64,000 nt of DNA from Rhizobium sp. BK313 (GTDB taxonomy: Bacteria; Pseudomonadota; Alphaproteobacteria; Rhizobiales; Rhizobiaceae). The stretch covers positions 186,001-250,000 of the forward strand of contig NZ_JACHZQ010000003.1 in the NCBI RefSeq assembly GCF_014193655.1, read 5' to 3'. Below the pieces are notes generated by a model. The model was not told where the DNA came from, searched no databases, and saw nothing but the letters and a program-made list of their open reading frames with translations. Position numbers and translations under genes: made by a program. Positions 9,240 through 17,105 of the stretch are shown in pieces. Positions within the stretch are counted from its first letter, which is position 1. Each line of letters begins with the position of its first letter.

Positions 9240-10457
9240 ATGACGAAATTCGCTTCATTGATCGCCGGGAGCGTGGTGCTCCTCGCGAGTACGTCGCTGC
9301 CGGCGCTGGCCGCTGACAAGGAGATTAGCTGGATCGTCTGCGGCGATACCATGAACAAGGTCCAGGAGCGGACCATGCATGAATGGGAAGCCGCCAATCC
9401 CGGCTACAAGATTGCGCCGGAAGTGGTGGGCTGGGATCAGTGCCAGGACAAGGCGACGACGCTTGCCGCCGCCGGCACGCCGGTGGGCCTGGCCTATGTC
9501 GGCTCGCGCACGCTCAAGGAATTCGCCAGCAACGATCTGATCGTGCCGATTCCGATGACGGACGAGGAGAAGAAGGCTTATTATCCGAACGTCGTCGACA
9601 CCGTGACTTTCCAGGACAAGCAATGGGGCGTACCGGTCGCCTTCTCGACCAAGGCGCTTTACTGGAACAAGGATCTCTTCAAGCAGGCGGGCCTCGATCC
9701 GGAAAAGCCGCCGACAACCTGGGCCGAGGAATTGGCCGACGCCAAGCAGATCAAGGAAAAGACCGGCATTGCCGGCTTCGGAGTCGTCGCCAAAACCTTC
9801 GACAACACCATGCATCAATTCCTGCATTGGGTTTACACCAACAACGGCTCCGTCATTGACAAGGACGGCAACATCACGCTCGACAGCCCGCAGAATCTGG
9901 CGGCGCTGACCGCCCTCAAGGGCATGGTTCCCTATGCCGAGGAAGGTCCGACCGCCTATGAGCAGAACGAAGTGCGCGCCATCTTCCTCGACGGCAAGCT
10001 GGGCATGATCCAAGCCTCCGTTGGTGCTGTCGTTCGCCTCGGTGATACCAAGGTCAACTGGGGCGTCACCAACCTGCCGCTCGGTCCGGACGCCAAGGGT
10101 CCCGGCACGCTGCTGATCACCGACAGCCTCGCTGTCTTCAGCGGCACCGGCGTCGAGGACAAGGCGATCGACTTTGCCAAGTTCCTGACCGCAGCGAAAC
10201 CGCAGTTCGAATACGAACTCTCGGAGGGCCTGACCCCGCTGCGTCCGAGCCCGGAGGTCGACAAGCTGGTGGCGGATAAACCGTATTGGAAGCCCTTCAT
10301 CGATGGCATCTCCTACGGTGGTCCGGAACCGCTCTTCACCGATTACAAGGGATTCCAGAACGCCATGATCGCCATGGTGCAATCCGTGGTGACGGGTCAG
10401 GCAGAACCGGCCGCCGCGCTGAAGAAGGCCGCCGGCGATCTCGCCCAGTATAAATAA
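9240..10457 (+). CDS. Extracellular sugar-binding protein of the ABC importer
   Basis: A 405-residue periplasmic solute-binding protein (family 1, COG1653). It has a signal peptide cut after LPALA, then ADKEISWIVCG, and the family segment GVPVAFSTKALYWNKDLFKQ. A strong GGGGG Shine-Dalgarno precedes the ATG. It lies 36 bases after the second permease and is followed at once by a strong hairpin terminator, an arrangement that lets the binding protein be made in excess over the downstream ATPase. The ligand is unknown; the neighbourhood (GH20, RpiR) suggests an amino-sugar compound. Confidence 0.9.
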   Translation: MTKFASLIAGSVVLLASTSLPALAADKEISWIVCGDTMNKVQERTMHEWEAANPGYKIAPEVVGWDQCQDKATTLAAAGTPVGLAYVGSRTLKEFASNDLIVPIPMTDEEKKAYYPNVVDTVTFQDKQWGVPVAFSTKALYWNKDLFKQAGLDPEKPPTTWAEELADAKQIKEKTGIAGFGVVAKTFDNTMHQFLHWVYTNNGSVIDKDGNITLDSPQNLAALTALKGMVPYAEEGPTAYEQNEVRAIFLDGKLGMIQASVGAVVRLGDTKVNWGVTNLPLGPDAKGPGTLLITDSLAVFSGTGVEDKAIDFAKFLTAAKPQFEYELSEGLTPLRPSPEVDKLVADKPYWKPFIDGISYGGPEPLFTDYKGFQNAMIAMVQSVVTGQAEPAAALKKAAGDLAQYK

Positions 10458-10471
10458 GCTCGCAGTAACTG

Positions 10472-10506
10472 GGCCGCGCGCACTTCACGCGCGGCCACTT
10501 TTTTTG
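10472..10506 (+). terminator. Rho-independent terminator after the sugar-binding protein
   Basis: A perfect 9-bp stem (GGCCGCGCG at 10472-10480 with CGCGCGGCC at 10488-10496), a 7-base loop, then AC and seven T. It stands inside the ABC gene run, before the ATPase gene, so it probably ends part of the transcripts and lowers ATPase output. Confidence 0.85.
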
Positions 10507-10549
10507 AGAGCCATGCCTCCCTATAACTGCGCCGCGCGGAGACAGACTT

Positions 10550-11689
10550 TTGGGACAGCTTCACCTCAACCAGGTCAAGAAATTCTACGGCCACTTCGAA
10601 GTCATCAAAGGCGTCGAGCTTGACGTGACGGATGGCGAGTTCGTCGTTTTCGTCGGTCCCTCCGGTTGTGGCAAGTCGACCCTGCTGCGGATGATCGCCG
10701 GCCTCGACGACGTCACCAGCGGCGACATCATCATCGACGGCGCGCGCGTCAATGACCTGCCGCCTGTCAAGCGCGGCATCGCCATGGTGTTCCAGTCCTA
10801 TGCCCTTTATCCGCATATGACGGTGTTCGAGAATATCGCCTTTCCCCTGCGCGTCGAGAAGATGGCGGAAGACAAACTCAAGGCCAGGGTGGAGCACGCC
10901 GCCCGCATATTGCATCTCGACCAACGCCTGCAGCAGAAGCCCGGCATGCTGTCGGGCGGCCAGCGTCAGCGCGTCGCCATCGGTCGGGCGATCGTCCGCG
11001 AGCCGAAGATCTTCCTGTTCGACGAGCCGCTGTCGAACCTCGACGCGGCCCTGCGCGCCGACATGCGCATCGAGCTTGCCAAGCTGCACCATCAATTGCA
11101 GGCGACGATGATCTATGTGACCCACGATCAGATCGAGGCTATGACCATGGCCGACCGGATCGTTGTCCTCAACGCCGGTGAGATCGCCCAGATTGGCGAG
11201 CCGCTGGAGCTTTATCATAAGCCGGCAAATAAATTCGTCGCTGGCTTCATCGGCAATCCCAAGATGAATTTCCTGCCGGTGACCTGCAAGAGCGTCACCG
11301 AGGCAGGTGTTGAGGTGGATTACAAGGGCCAGACGGCGCTGCTGCCGGTGACACCGCGAGACGGCGTCGTCGGCAGAGAGCTGACGCTTGGCATCCGGCC
11401 GGAACATGTGCAGCTCGGCGGCGGCGATATATCCCTGACGATCGTGCCGAGCGTGATCGAGCGCCTGGGCGCGCAGACGGTCGCTTATGCGGCGCTGGAG
11501 AGTAACGCCGGCGAGAATTTTTGCGCGACGCTGCCGGGGAGTGTCGCCATCCGCACGGAGATGCCGCTGGTCACCGGCATTCGCATCGCCGATTGCCATC
11601 TTTTCGATGAGGAAGGCCTGGCTTTCGAGCGCAGGGTGGAGTTGACGGATATCGATATGGAGCTGTTGAATCCGACTGCGCCTGCCTAG
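10550..11689 (+). CDS. Sugar ABC transporter ATPase (UgpC/MalK/MsmX type)
   Basis: A 379-residue ATPase: Walker A GPSGCGKST (near residue 38), signature LSGGQRQRVAIGRA, Walker B IFLFDEPLSNLD, H-loop YVTHDQIEA, and a C-terminal TOBE domain (after about 240) as in MalK-type proteins. The start is TTG at 10550, giving MGQLHLNQVKKFYG with GGAGA 8 bases ahead; no in-frame ATG lies upstream near enough. It energises the importer formed by the three preceding genes. Confidence 0.9.
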   Translation: MGQLHLNQVKKFYGHFEVIKGVELDVTDGEFVVFVGPSGCGKSTLLRMIAGLDDVTSGDIIIDGARVNDLPPVKRGIAMVFQSYALYPHMTVFENIAFPLRVEKMAEDKLKARVEHAARILHLDQRLQQKPGMLSGGQRQRVAIGRAIVREPKIFLFDEPLSNLDAALRADMRIELAKLHHQLQATMIYVTHDQIEAMTMADRIVVLNAGEIAQIGEPLELYHKPANKFVAGFIGNPKMNFLPVTCKSVTEAGVEVDYKGQTALLPVTPRDGVVGRELTLGIRPEHVQLGGGDISLTIVPSVIERLGAQTVAYAALESNAGENFCATLPGSVAIRTEMPLVTGIRIADCHLFDEEGLAFERRVELTDIDMELLNPTAPA

Positions 11690-11694
11690 TCCGC

Positions 11695-12798
11695 CTACCA
11701 GACCAGCCCACGTGCTGCGACATCCTCGACGCGGGTCACGATGCCATCGCGGTGAAACACCATGCGGTCGAATAGGTTGGAAACGACGCAGGTGTGGTTG
11801 GGGATGATGCGGATCTTGTCGCCGATCCCCGGGCGAGGCCCGGTGCATTTCGAAAGGTCGATCACCCCATGCTCTTCCGAGAGGTTTGTAATGACCGCTT
11901 CGGGATAGTCGACCGCGGCGCCGTAGTCCGAAAAGCCGAGGAGATCGGAGGTCAGCGCCTTGGAGCCGGCGTCGATGACGGCGCGGTCCGGCGTGGGGCG
12001 CGAGACGACGGTCGCGAGGATATGCATGGCGCAGTCGTCCTCGCCGCAATGGCCTGCACGCACCATCGAGCGGTCGTTGTATATATAGGTGCCGGCCCGA
12101 TGCTCCGTGGCCGCCGTCACGAGATGCGCCTCGTAGAGGCTCGGCGTACCGCCGCTGCTGACGATAGGACATTCGATGCCGTCACGCTTCAAAAGCGTGA
12201 TCGTCTCGGCCAGGAGAGCCTGTATGGCGGCAGCGCCGTTCGGCTTTGGATAGGTCATCAGGCCGCCAAAGGTCAGGCGGGGCTTGCCGGCGATATGTCT
12301 GGCCAGCGTCGCGGCTTCTCCCGGCGACTGCACGCCACAGCGTCCGCCGCCGGTATCGCATTCCACCAGCACGGTAAGCGGCTTGCGCGTCGCGAAATGG
12401 GCTGACAGGCCATCGACCGTAATCGCGCTGTCGGCAACGACTTTCAGTCCGGCGATGCGATCATTGAGGGCGGAGAGGCGGGTAAGCTTTTCGGGGCCGA
12501 TGATGTTGAAGGTGATGAGGATATCCTCGAAGCCCGCATCGGCGAACACTTCGGCCTCGGTGATCTTCTGGCAGTTGATCCCTTTGGCGCCTGCTGCCAC
12601 CTGCGCTCTCGCAAGCGCCGGGATCTTGTGGGTCTTGATATGCGGCCGGAAGTTCAGCCCATGCGCGTCCATATAGGATTGCACGCGGGCGATATTCGCT
12701 GCCATGCGGCCTTCGTCGATGATCGGGCGCGGCGTCGAGAGATCGTCAATGCGGTCGCCCGGCTTGGGGCTGATGTCCGAGACGATATCATGTGCCAT
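11695..12798 (-). CDS. DSD1/D-threonine-aldolase-like PLP enzyme (alanine racemase fold)
   Basis: A 367-residue fold-type III PLP enzyme. RPHIKTHKIPALARAQ near residues 47-62 contains the lysine expected to hold PLP, followed by the barrel strand GINCQKITEAEVFADAG. The C-terminal part ends with IIPNHTCVVSNLFD, the conserved metal-site HxC of D-serine dehydratase and D-threonine aldolase relatives. The ATG at 12798 has AGGGAG 9 bases before it; an upstream ATG (12837) falls inside the previous gene. The reaction is probably cleavage or dehydration of a D-hydroxy-amino acid. It is the last gene of a minus-strand trio with the MlrC-type gene, 16 bases apart. Confidence 0.85.
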   Translation of the reverse strand: MAHDIVSDISPKPGDRIDDLSTPRPIIDEGRMAANIARVQSYMDAHGLNFRPHIKTHKIPALARAQVAAGAKGINCQKITEAEVFADAGFEDILITFNIIGPEKLTRLSALNDRIAGLKVVADSAITVDGLSAHFATRKPLTVLVECDTGGGRCGVQSPGEAATLARHIAGKPRLTFGGLMTYPKPNGAAAIQALLAETITLLKRDGIECPIVSSGGTPSLYEAHLVTAATEHRAGTYIYNDRSMVRAGHCGEDDCAMHILATVVSRPTPDRAVIDAGSKALTSDLLGFSDYGAAVDYPEAVITNLSEEHGVIDLSKCTGPRPGIGDKIRIIPNHTCVVSNLFDRMVFHRDGIVTRVEDVAARGLVW

Positions 12799-12814
12799 AT
12801 CAGGCAGCTCCCTC

Positions 12815-14275
12815 TTATGCCGCGTGCGGGTCGGCAACCATCGGCCAGATGTCCTTCGGCGCGCGGCGATAGGGCGTGCGCGCCGGATTGTTCGGATAGG
12901 GCGTTCCCGCCGAACAGTAAAGGATTTCCGACGCGATTTTGGAGAAGGAGGCGTAGAAGTGATTGGTCGACTTGATCACTAGGATCTTCTTGCGCGTGGG
13001 GTCGATGCCCATCACCGAAAAAAGGCTCGGATCGAAGCTTTGGGCGCGCGTCGAATTGAGGATGATGTCGATGCCGTCGAGTTCGATATGCGCGGCATCG
13101 CCGAAGGGGGCGAAGCTTTCGCCGAAGCGCATTTCGGCATTCGCGACGAGGTGCACAACCTTGACGATCCCGTCGACCGGATTGCCGGTACCCGGCGCCG
13201 ATTTTGCTCCGAACCGAAGCGGAATTTCCGCGCCTTCGCCGGCGGCCATGCAGATTTGCACCGCCATCGGGTCCCAGATCGTGCCGATCGCCGTGTCGCG
13301 CGCGCCTTGAGCCAGCAGCTCTTCGAGGATGACGGTCGCGTCGCCCGCCGTGCCTCCGCCGGGATTGTCCCAGATATCGGCGATGACGACCGGACCCAAA
13401 TGGGCGGCCATGGCCTCGGCTACTGCCTGCTTTTCGTCGATCTGCGGCATGATGAAGGTGCCGCGCTTGGAAAAGAGCTCCAGGCCAAGGTCTCGGGCGA
13501 GGGTAGAACCCTTATCCGGCTTATTATCGCTGACGACCAGCAGTTTCGTGCCCATCTCCGGCACGTCGCCCGCCATGAAACCATGGACGACGGAGATGGA
13601 CAGGATATCCGCGTCACTTTTCTCGATCGTCATGATCTTGTCGACGAAGGAGCGCATCGGCTCGCGTGAGGTCGGGAAGACGTCGATCATCCGGCAATCG
13701 AAGACGGACATGGCAGGTTTTGCGCGTCCCTCGAGCGTATCGACGGCAATGCGCCAGAGGTCTTCGGCGCGATCGACGAAGTCCGTATGCGGGAACTCTT
13801 TGAAGTAGACGAAGAAATTCGCCGCCGAGAGGCGCTTTTTCGTCAGATGGCTGTGGGGATCGAGTTCGGCGCAGACAAGGACATCCGGTCCGACGATCTG
13901 GCGGACCCGCGAAAGGAAGTCACCCTCGGTGTCCTCATAGCCGTCGGCAACCATCGCGCCATGCAAGCCGAGCACGACGGCGTCGACCGGCATGGCGGCG
14001 CGAAGCTGGTCGAGGATTTCGTCGCGCAGATCCTCATAGGTCCTGCGGTTCACCAGGCCTGCCGGGTCGGCCCAGGCAGCGGTGCCTTCGATCAGCTCCC
14101 AACCTTTTTCCGCCGTCACCCGCCGACCGACGGTAATCGGCGCGGAACAGAGTGTCGGCGTCTCCGGATGCGTGCCAGGCGGCGCATAAAGAGAAGCCTC
14201 GAAGGCGCGCCGATCGACGCAGATCGGAGAAAACGTGTTCGTCTCGGTCGCGAGCACCGCGGTGAAAATGCGCAA
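12815..14275 (-). CDS. M81 family metallopeptidase (MlrC/microcystinase C-like)
   Basis: A 486-residue protein with the MlrC N-terminal motifs ILATETNTFSP-like (AVLATETNTFSP) and VLGLHGAMVADGYED, and the C-terminal MlrC domain (VIADIWDNPGGGTAGD). The frame is open much farther upstream, but that part lies in the NTF2-like gene. A TTG at 14275 with GAGG 8 bases before it, 11 bases after the upstream stop, gives MRIFTAVLATETN and a typical family length. MlrC hydrolyses linear peptides with a metal centre, but most family members have unknown substrates. Context suggests a peptide- or amide-bearing catabolite. Confidence 0.87.
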   Translation of the reverse strand: MRIFTAVLATETNTFSPICVDRRAFEASLYAPPGTHPETPTLCSAPITVGRRVTAEKGWELIEGTAAWADPAGLVNRRTYEDLRDEILDQLRAAMPVDAVVLGLHGAMVADGYEDTEGDFLSRVRQIVGPDVLVCAELDPHSHLTKKRLSAANFFVYFKEFPHTDFVDRAEDLWRIAVDTLEGRAKPAMSVFDCRMIDVFPTSREPMRSFVDKIMTIEKSDADILSISVVHGFMAGDVPEMGTKLLVVSDNKPDKGSTLARDLGLELFSKRGTFIMPQIDEKQAVAEAMAAHLGPVVIADIWDNPGGGTAGDATVILEELLAQGARDTAIGTIWDPMAVQICMAAGEGAEIPLRFGAKSAPGTGNPVDGIVKVVHLVANAEMRFGESFAPFGDAAHIELDGIDIILNSTRAQSFDPSLFSVMGIDPTRKKILVIKSTNHFYASFSKIASEILYCSAGTPYPNNPARTPYRRAPKDIWPMVADPHAA

Positions 14276-14286
14276 CGCCGTCGCCT

Positions 14287-14772
14287 CTATTCCATTGGGT
14301 TCGGCAGGTAACCGGTAAAGCCGGAAATCTTCCAGCGGCTTTCGTGCAGGCGGCAATAATAAAGCGTCTGCCATTTCAGCACATCGACGCCACCGTCGGC
14401 CTTCTTCAGGCTGCCGTCGAATTTCTTGCGCACCAGCGCCATTTCGCCTTCGATCTCGATGTCTTCCAGCGTCGTCGTGGTGAAGATGGCGGTGCGCGGG
14501 TCTTCTGCAAAAGATTGGCCGGCAAAGTCGCGCGCTTGCCGCAACCATTCGTCGCGGTAGGCCGCAAGCGTCGGGAAGGCGAGGCGCCATTTGTCGGGGC
14601 TGACTTCGCGGCGGCCATCGATGCCGATAAAGCCGTCTTCCACGAAATCGCCCGATACCAGCGACCAGTCGGCGGCGAGGAAGGCGTCGATGTCGCGCGG
14701 CACAAGCATCTCCCAGATCGCGTGCCGGGCAGCATCGTCGGCAGGGAAGGGATTTTTAAAGGGATCACGCAT
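14287..14772 (-). CDS. NTF2-like / SnoaL-like small protein
   Basis: A 161-residue protein with the pattern of the NTF2-like fold: an N-terminal helical stretch (AIWEMLVPRDIDAFLAADW), then strands ending TLYYCRLHESRWKISGFTGYLP. No catalytic motif is obvious. Start at ATG 14772 (MRDPFKNPFP) is preferred because the homology-like part begins there; an ATG 30 bases upstream (14802) is possible, and neither has a strong ribosome site. It is the first gene of the minus trio and is divergent from the RidA gene across about 110 bases, which must hold both promoters. It may be a small enzyme or binding protein of the pathway. Confidence 0.7.
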   Translation of the reverse strand: MRDPFKNPFPADDAARHAIWEMLVPRDIDAFLAADWSLVSGDFVEDGFIGIDGRREVSPDKWRLAFPTLAAYRDEWLRQARDFAGQSFAEDPRTAIFTTTTLEDIEIEGEMALVRKKFDGSLKKADGGVDVLKWQTLYYCRLHESRWKISGFTGYLPNPME

Positions 14773-14884
14773 TGTACCAGCCAGTATTGAAATTCTTTTC
14801 ATAAACTACGATTTTCACTGGCCAAATTCTGCTTTCTATGGTCATTTGTCAACGTATCAAGAAAATATTTTGCAGGATTCAAAA

Positions 14885-15274
14885 ATGTCCATCAAGCGTT
14901 ATGGCACTGGCCAGACGGGTGCGGGTGGCAAGCCGCTGCCCTTTGCACGCGCCGTCGAAGCCAATGGCTGGCTCCATGTTTCCGGTCAAGTCGCCATGGA
15001 AGATGGCGAGATCATCGACGGCGGCATCGTCGCCCAGACCCACAAGGCGATAGGCAATCTCATCGCAATTCTCCATGAGGCCGGCTACGACGTCGAGCAC
15101 GTTGTCCGTGTCGGCGTCTGGCTCGACGATCCCCGCGATTTCTGGAGCTTCAACAAGATCTATCAGGACTACTTCGGCGCGCATCCGCCGGCGCGTGCCT
15201 GCGTGGAGTCGTCGATGATGGTGGATTGCAAGGTGGAGATTGATTGCGTCGCGTATAAGACGCCGGAAGCGTAG
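14885..15274 (+). CDS. RidA family (YjgF/YER057c/UK114) enamine/imine deaminase-like protein
   Basis: A 129-residue RidA-type protein. It shows HVSGQVAMEDGEIIDGGI and QTHKAIGNLIAILHEAGYD, plus the pattern HPPARACVESSMM, where the arginine after PA is the conserved substrate-binding residue of active RidA proteins. RidA proteins clear reactive enamines made by PLP enzymes, which fits the DSD1-like enzyme encoded just across the divergent promoter. ATG at 14885 was chosen over the longer open frame because it starts the family fold. It is followed by a RIME-like palindrome and then the RpiR gene. Confidence 0.88.
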   Translation: MSIKRYGTGQTGAGGKPLPFARAVEANGWLHVSGQVAMEDGEIIDGGIVAQTHKAIGNLIAILHEAGYDVEHVVRVGVWLDDPRDFWSFNKIYQDYFGAHPPARACVESSMMVDCKVEIDCVAYKTPEA

Positions 15275-15299
15275 GACGGCAAGACCTTTGGGGGAGGCA

Positions 15300-15344
15300 G
15301 CATGATCCCAAAAAATGCGAAGCTGTTTTTGGGCAAGATCATGC
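15300..15344. repeat. RIME-like palindromic intergenic repeat, type B
   Basis: Imperfect inverted repeat GCATGATCCCAAAAAATGCG ... TTTTTGGGCAAGATCATGC between the RidA and RpiR genes. The outer GCATGATC/GATCATGC arms are perfect. A related element in the opposite orientation is at 62547-62591. Confidence 0.65.
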
Positions 15345-15361
15345 GTTGAGAGGAGAAGTCC

Positions 15362-16225
15362 GTGGATATTTTCACGACCATGCAGGAGGAAAAGGGGCGG
15401 TTGTCGCAGTCGGAGAACCGCATCGCCGACATCGTCCTCAACGACTTCGAATTCGCGGTCAACGCCTCCATCATCGAGCTCGCCGGCAAGGCGGATGTTT
15501 CGCCGCCGACCGTGACCCGCTTCTGCCGCCGCCTCGGCTGCGAGAGCTTTTCCGACTTCAAGGTGCAGCTCGCTCGCACCGCCTATGTCGGCATGCGCTA
15601 TATCAAGCCGGAGCCGAAGAGCATCGAGCCGGCGGACGTCGCGCAGGACATCATCACCAAGGCGCAGAATGCCCTGTTCTTGTTGCACCGTGGGCTGGAC
15701 ATCCCCGCTATCGAGCAGGCGTCGAACCGGCTTGCCGGCGCCGAGATGATCTACGCCTTCGGCTCCGGCGGCAATTCTTCGATGATCGCCAGCGAGCTGC
15801 AGAACCGGCTTTTCCGCCTCGGCCTGCGCGTCACCGCCAGTTCCGATCACAGCATGCAGTTGATGATGGCGGCCGCCGCCAGACCGACGGATTTGCTGAT
15901 CGGTTCGTCGCTGTCGGGACGCAATGCCGAGCTGGTGCGGGCCTTCATGCTCGCCCGTGAGACCAAGGTGCCTACAATTGCGCTGACGCAGAGCCACAGT
16001 CCGGTGGCGCTCGCCGCCGACATCACCGTGCCGATCGATTTGCCGGAAGGCAACAATATCTATCGTCCGACATCGACGCGCATCGCCTATCTCGCGGTCG
16101 TGGATATCCTTGCAAGCCTTGTCGCCTACCGCATCCAGCCGCAAGCGACGGTGACGCTGCGTCGCATCAAGCAGCAGCTCGTTACCCATCGTGACGGCGA
16201 CGACCGCCAGCTTCTCGGGGACTAA
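15362..16225 (+). CDS. MurR/RpiR family transcriptional regulator
   Basis: A 287-residue regulator: N-terminal helix-turn-helix (residues 1-77, with ELAGKADVSPPTVTRFCRRLG as the recognition part) and a C-terminal SIS sugar-phosphate-binding domain (about 125-260, GSGGNSSMIASELQNRLFRLG). The start is GTG at 15362, with AGGAGA 5-7 bases ahead. Members sense phosphorylated sugars or amino sugars and control nearby catabolic genes. It is placed between RidA and the SDR/GH20 genes and most probably controls the surrounding island. Confidence 0.9.
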   Translation: MDIFTTMQEEKGRLSQSENRIADIVLNDFEFAVNASIIELAGKADVSPPTVTRFCRRLGCESFSDFKVQLARTAYVGMRYIKPEPKSIEPADVAQDIITKAQNALFLLHRGLDIPAIEQASNRLAGAEMIYAFGSGGNSSMIASELQNRLFRLGLRVTASSDHSMQLMMAAAARPTDLLIGSSLSGRNAELVRAFMLARETKVPTIALTQSHSPVALAADITVPIDLPEGNNIYRPTSTRIAYLAVVDILASLVAYRIQPQATVTLRRIKQQLVTHRDGDDRQLLGD

Positions 16226-16270
16226 AGCAATTCCAGGAAAAGTGCGCAGCGGTTTTCCGTCCGGAATTGC
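16226..16270. repeat. RIME-like palindromic intergenic repeat, type A
   Basis: GCAATTCCAGGAAAAGTGCG followed by GGTTTTCCGTCCGGAATTGC, an imperfect palindrome directly behind the RpiR stop codon. Same family as the degenerate copy at 4553-4613. Confidence 0.7.
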
Positions 16271-16302
16271 GAAAGAACAGAAACGCATCAGGGGGCAGAA
16301 GC

Positions 16303-17079
16303 ATGACTCGATCCGTCGCCATCGTCACCGGAGCTGCCGGCGATATCGGCCGCGCCATTGCCCGGCGCCTGGCGGATGATCACGATGTCGTCCTGCTGGT
16401 CGATATCGATCCGTCCGCCGTTCAAAAAGTAGCGGAAGAACTGGGGCCAGCGGAGCGCTTCGTTGCCCTGAAAACGGATGTCACCCGCGAAACCGACACC
16501 GCCGAGATGGCGAAGGCCGCGGCGGGGCTGGGCGTGATCAAGACCCTGGTCAACAATGCGGGCGCGGCCCGCGCGGTCAGCCTGCACGACACCACGCCGG
16601 ATATCTGGCGCGCCGACAATGCCCTCAATCTAGAAGCCGCCTTCCTCTGCTTTCGCGCCGTCGAGGACATGCTGAAGGCATCGAAGGGATCGCTGATCAA
16701 CATTGCCTCAGTCAACGGCATGGCTGTCTTCGGCCATCCGGCCTATAGCGCCGCCAAAGCCGGGCTGCTGCATTTTACGCGGTTGGTCGCGGTCGAATAC
16801 GGAAAGTTCGGCATTCGCGCCAATGCGGTCGCGCCGGGCACGGTGCGAACGCAGGCCTGGGAGGCCCGCGCGAAGGCCAATCCCAATGTCTTCGAAGAGG
16901 CTCGCCGCTGGTATCCACTGCAGCGGGTCGTCGATCCCGCCGACGTCGCCAATGCCGTCGCCTTTCTCGCCGGCCCGCTTGCCGCTGCCATCACCGGCGT
17001 CTGCCTGCCGGTCGATTGCGGCCTGACGGCGGGACAGGCCGAGCTCGCTCACACATTTTCGCAGTCCGACCATTATTGA
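16303..17079 (+). CDS. Short-chain dehydrogenase/reductase (SDR)
   Basis: A 258-residue classical SDR: NAD(P)-binding TGAAGDIG near residue 10, NNAGAAR, Ser in INIASVNG, and the catalytic Tyr-x-x-x-Lys in HPAYSAAKAG. The ATG at 16303 sits 7 bases after GGGGG; an earlier in-frame ATG at 16267 lies at the RIME-like repeat and has no ribosome site. It is followed after 26 bases by the GH20 gene, so it probably acts on the sugar released by that enzyme or imported by the upstream ABC system. Confidence 0.88.
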   Translation: MTRSVAIVTGAAGDIGRAIARRLADDHDVVLLVDIDPSAVQKVAEELGPAERFVALKTDVTRETDTAEMAKAAAGLGVIKTLVNNAGAARAVSLHDTTPDIWRADNALNLEAAFLCFRAVEDMLKASKGSLINIASVNGMAVFGHPAYSAAKAGLLHFTRLVAVEYGKFGIRANAVAPGTVRTQAWEARAKANPNVFEEARRWYPLQRVVDPADVANAVAFLAGPLAAAITGVCLPVDCGLTAGQAELAHTFSQSDHY

Positions 17080-17105
17080 ACGCTTGTTGTTAAGGGGGAA
17101 TAGAT

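Noticed and set aside
10397..12172. Minus-strand ORF of 591 residues over the ATPase and DSD1-like genes
   Set aside because: It overlaps the ATPase gene, whose Walker motifs are complete; composition is typical of a GC-rich antisense frame.
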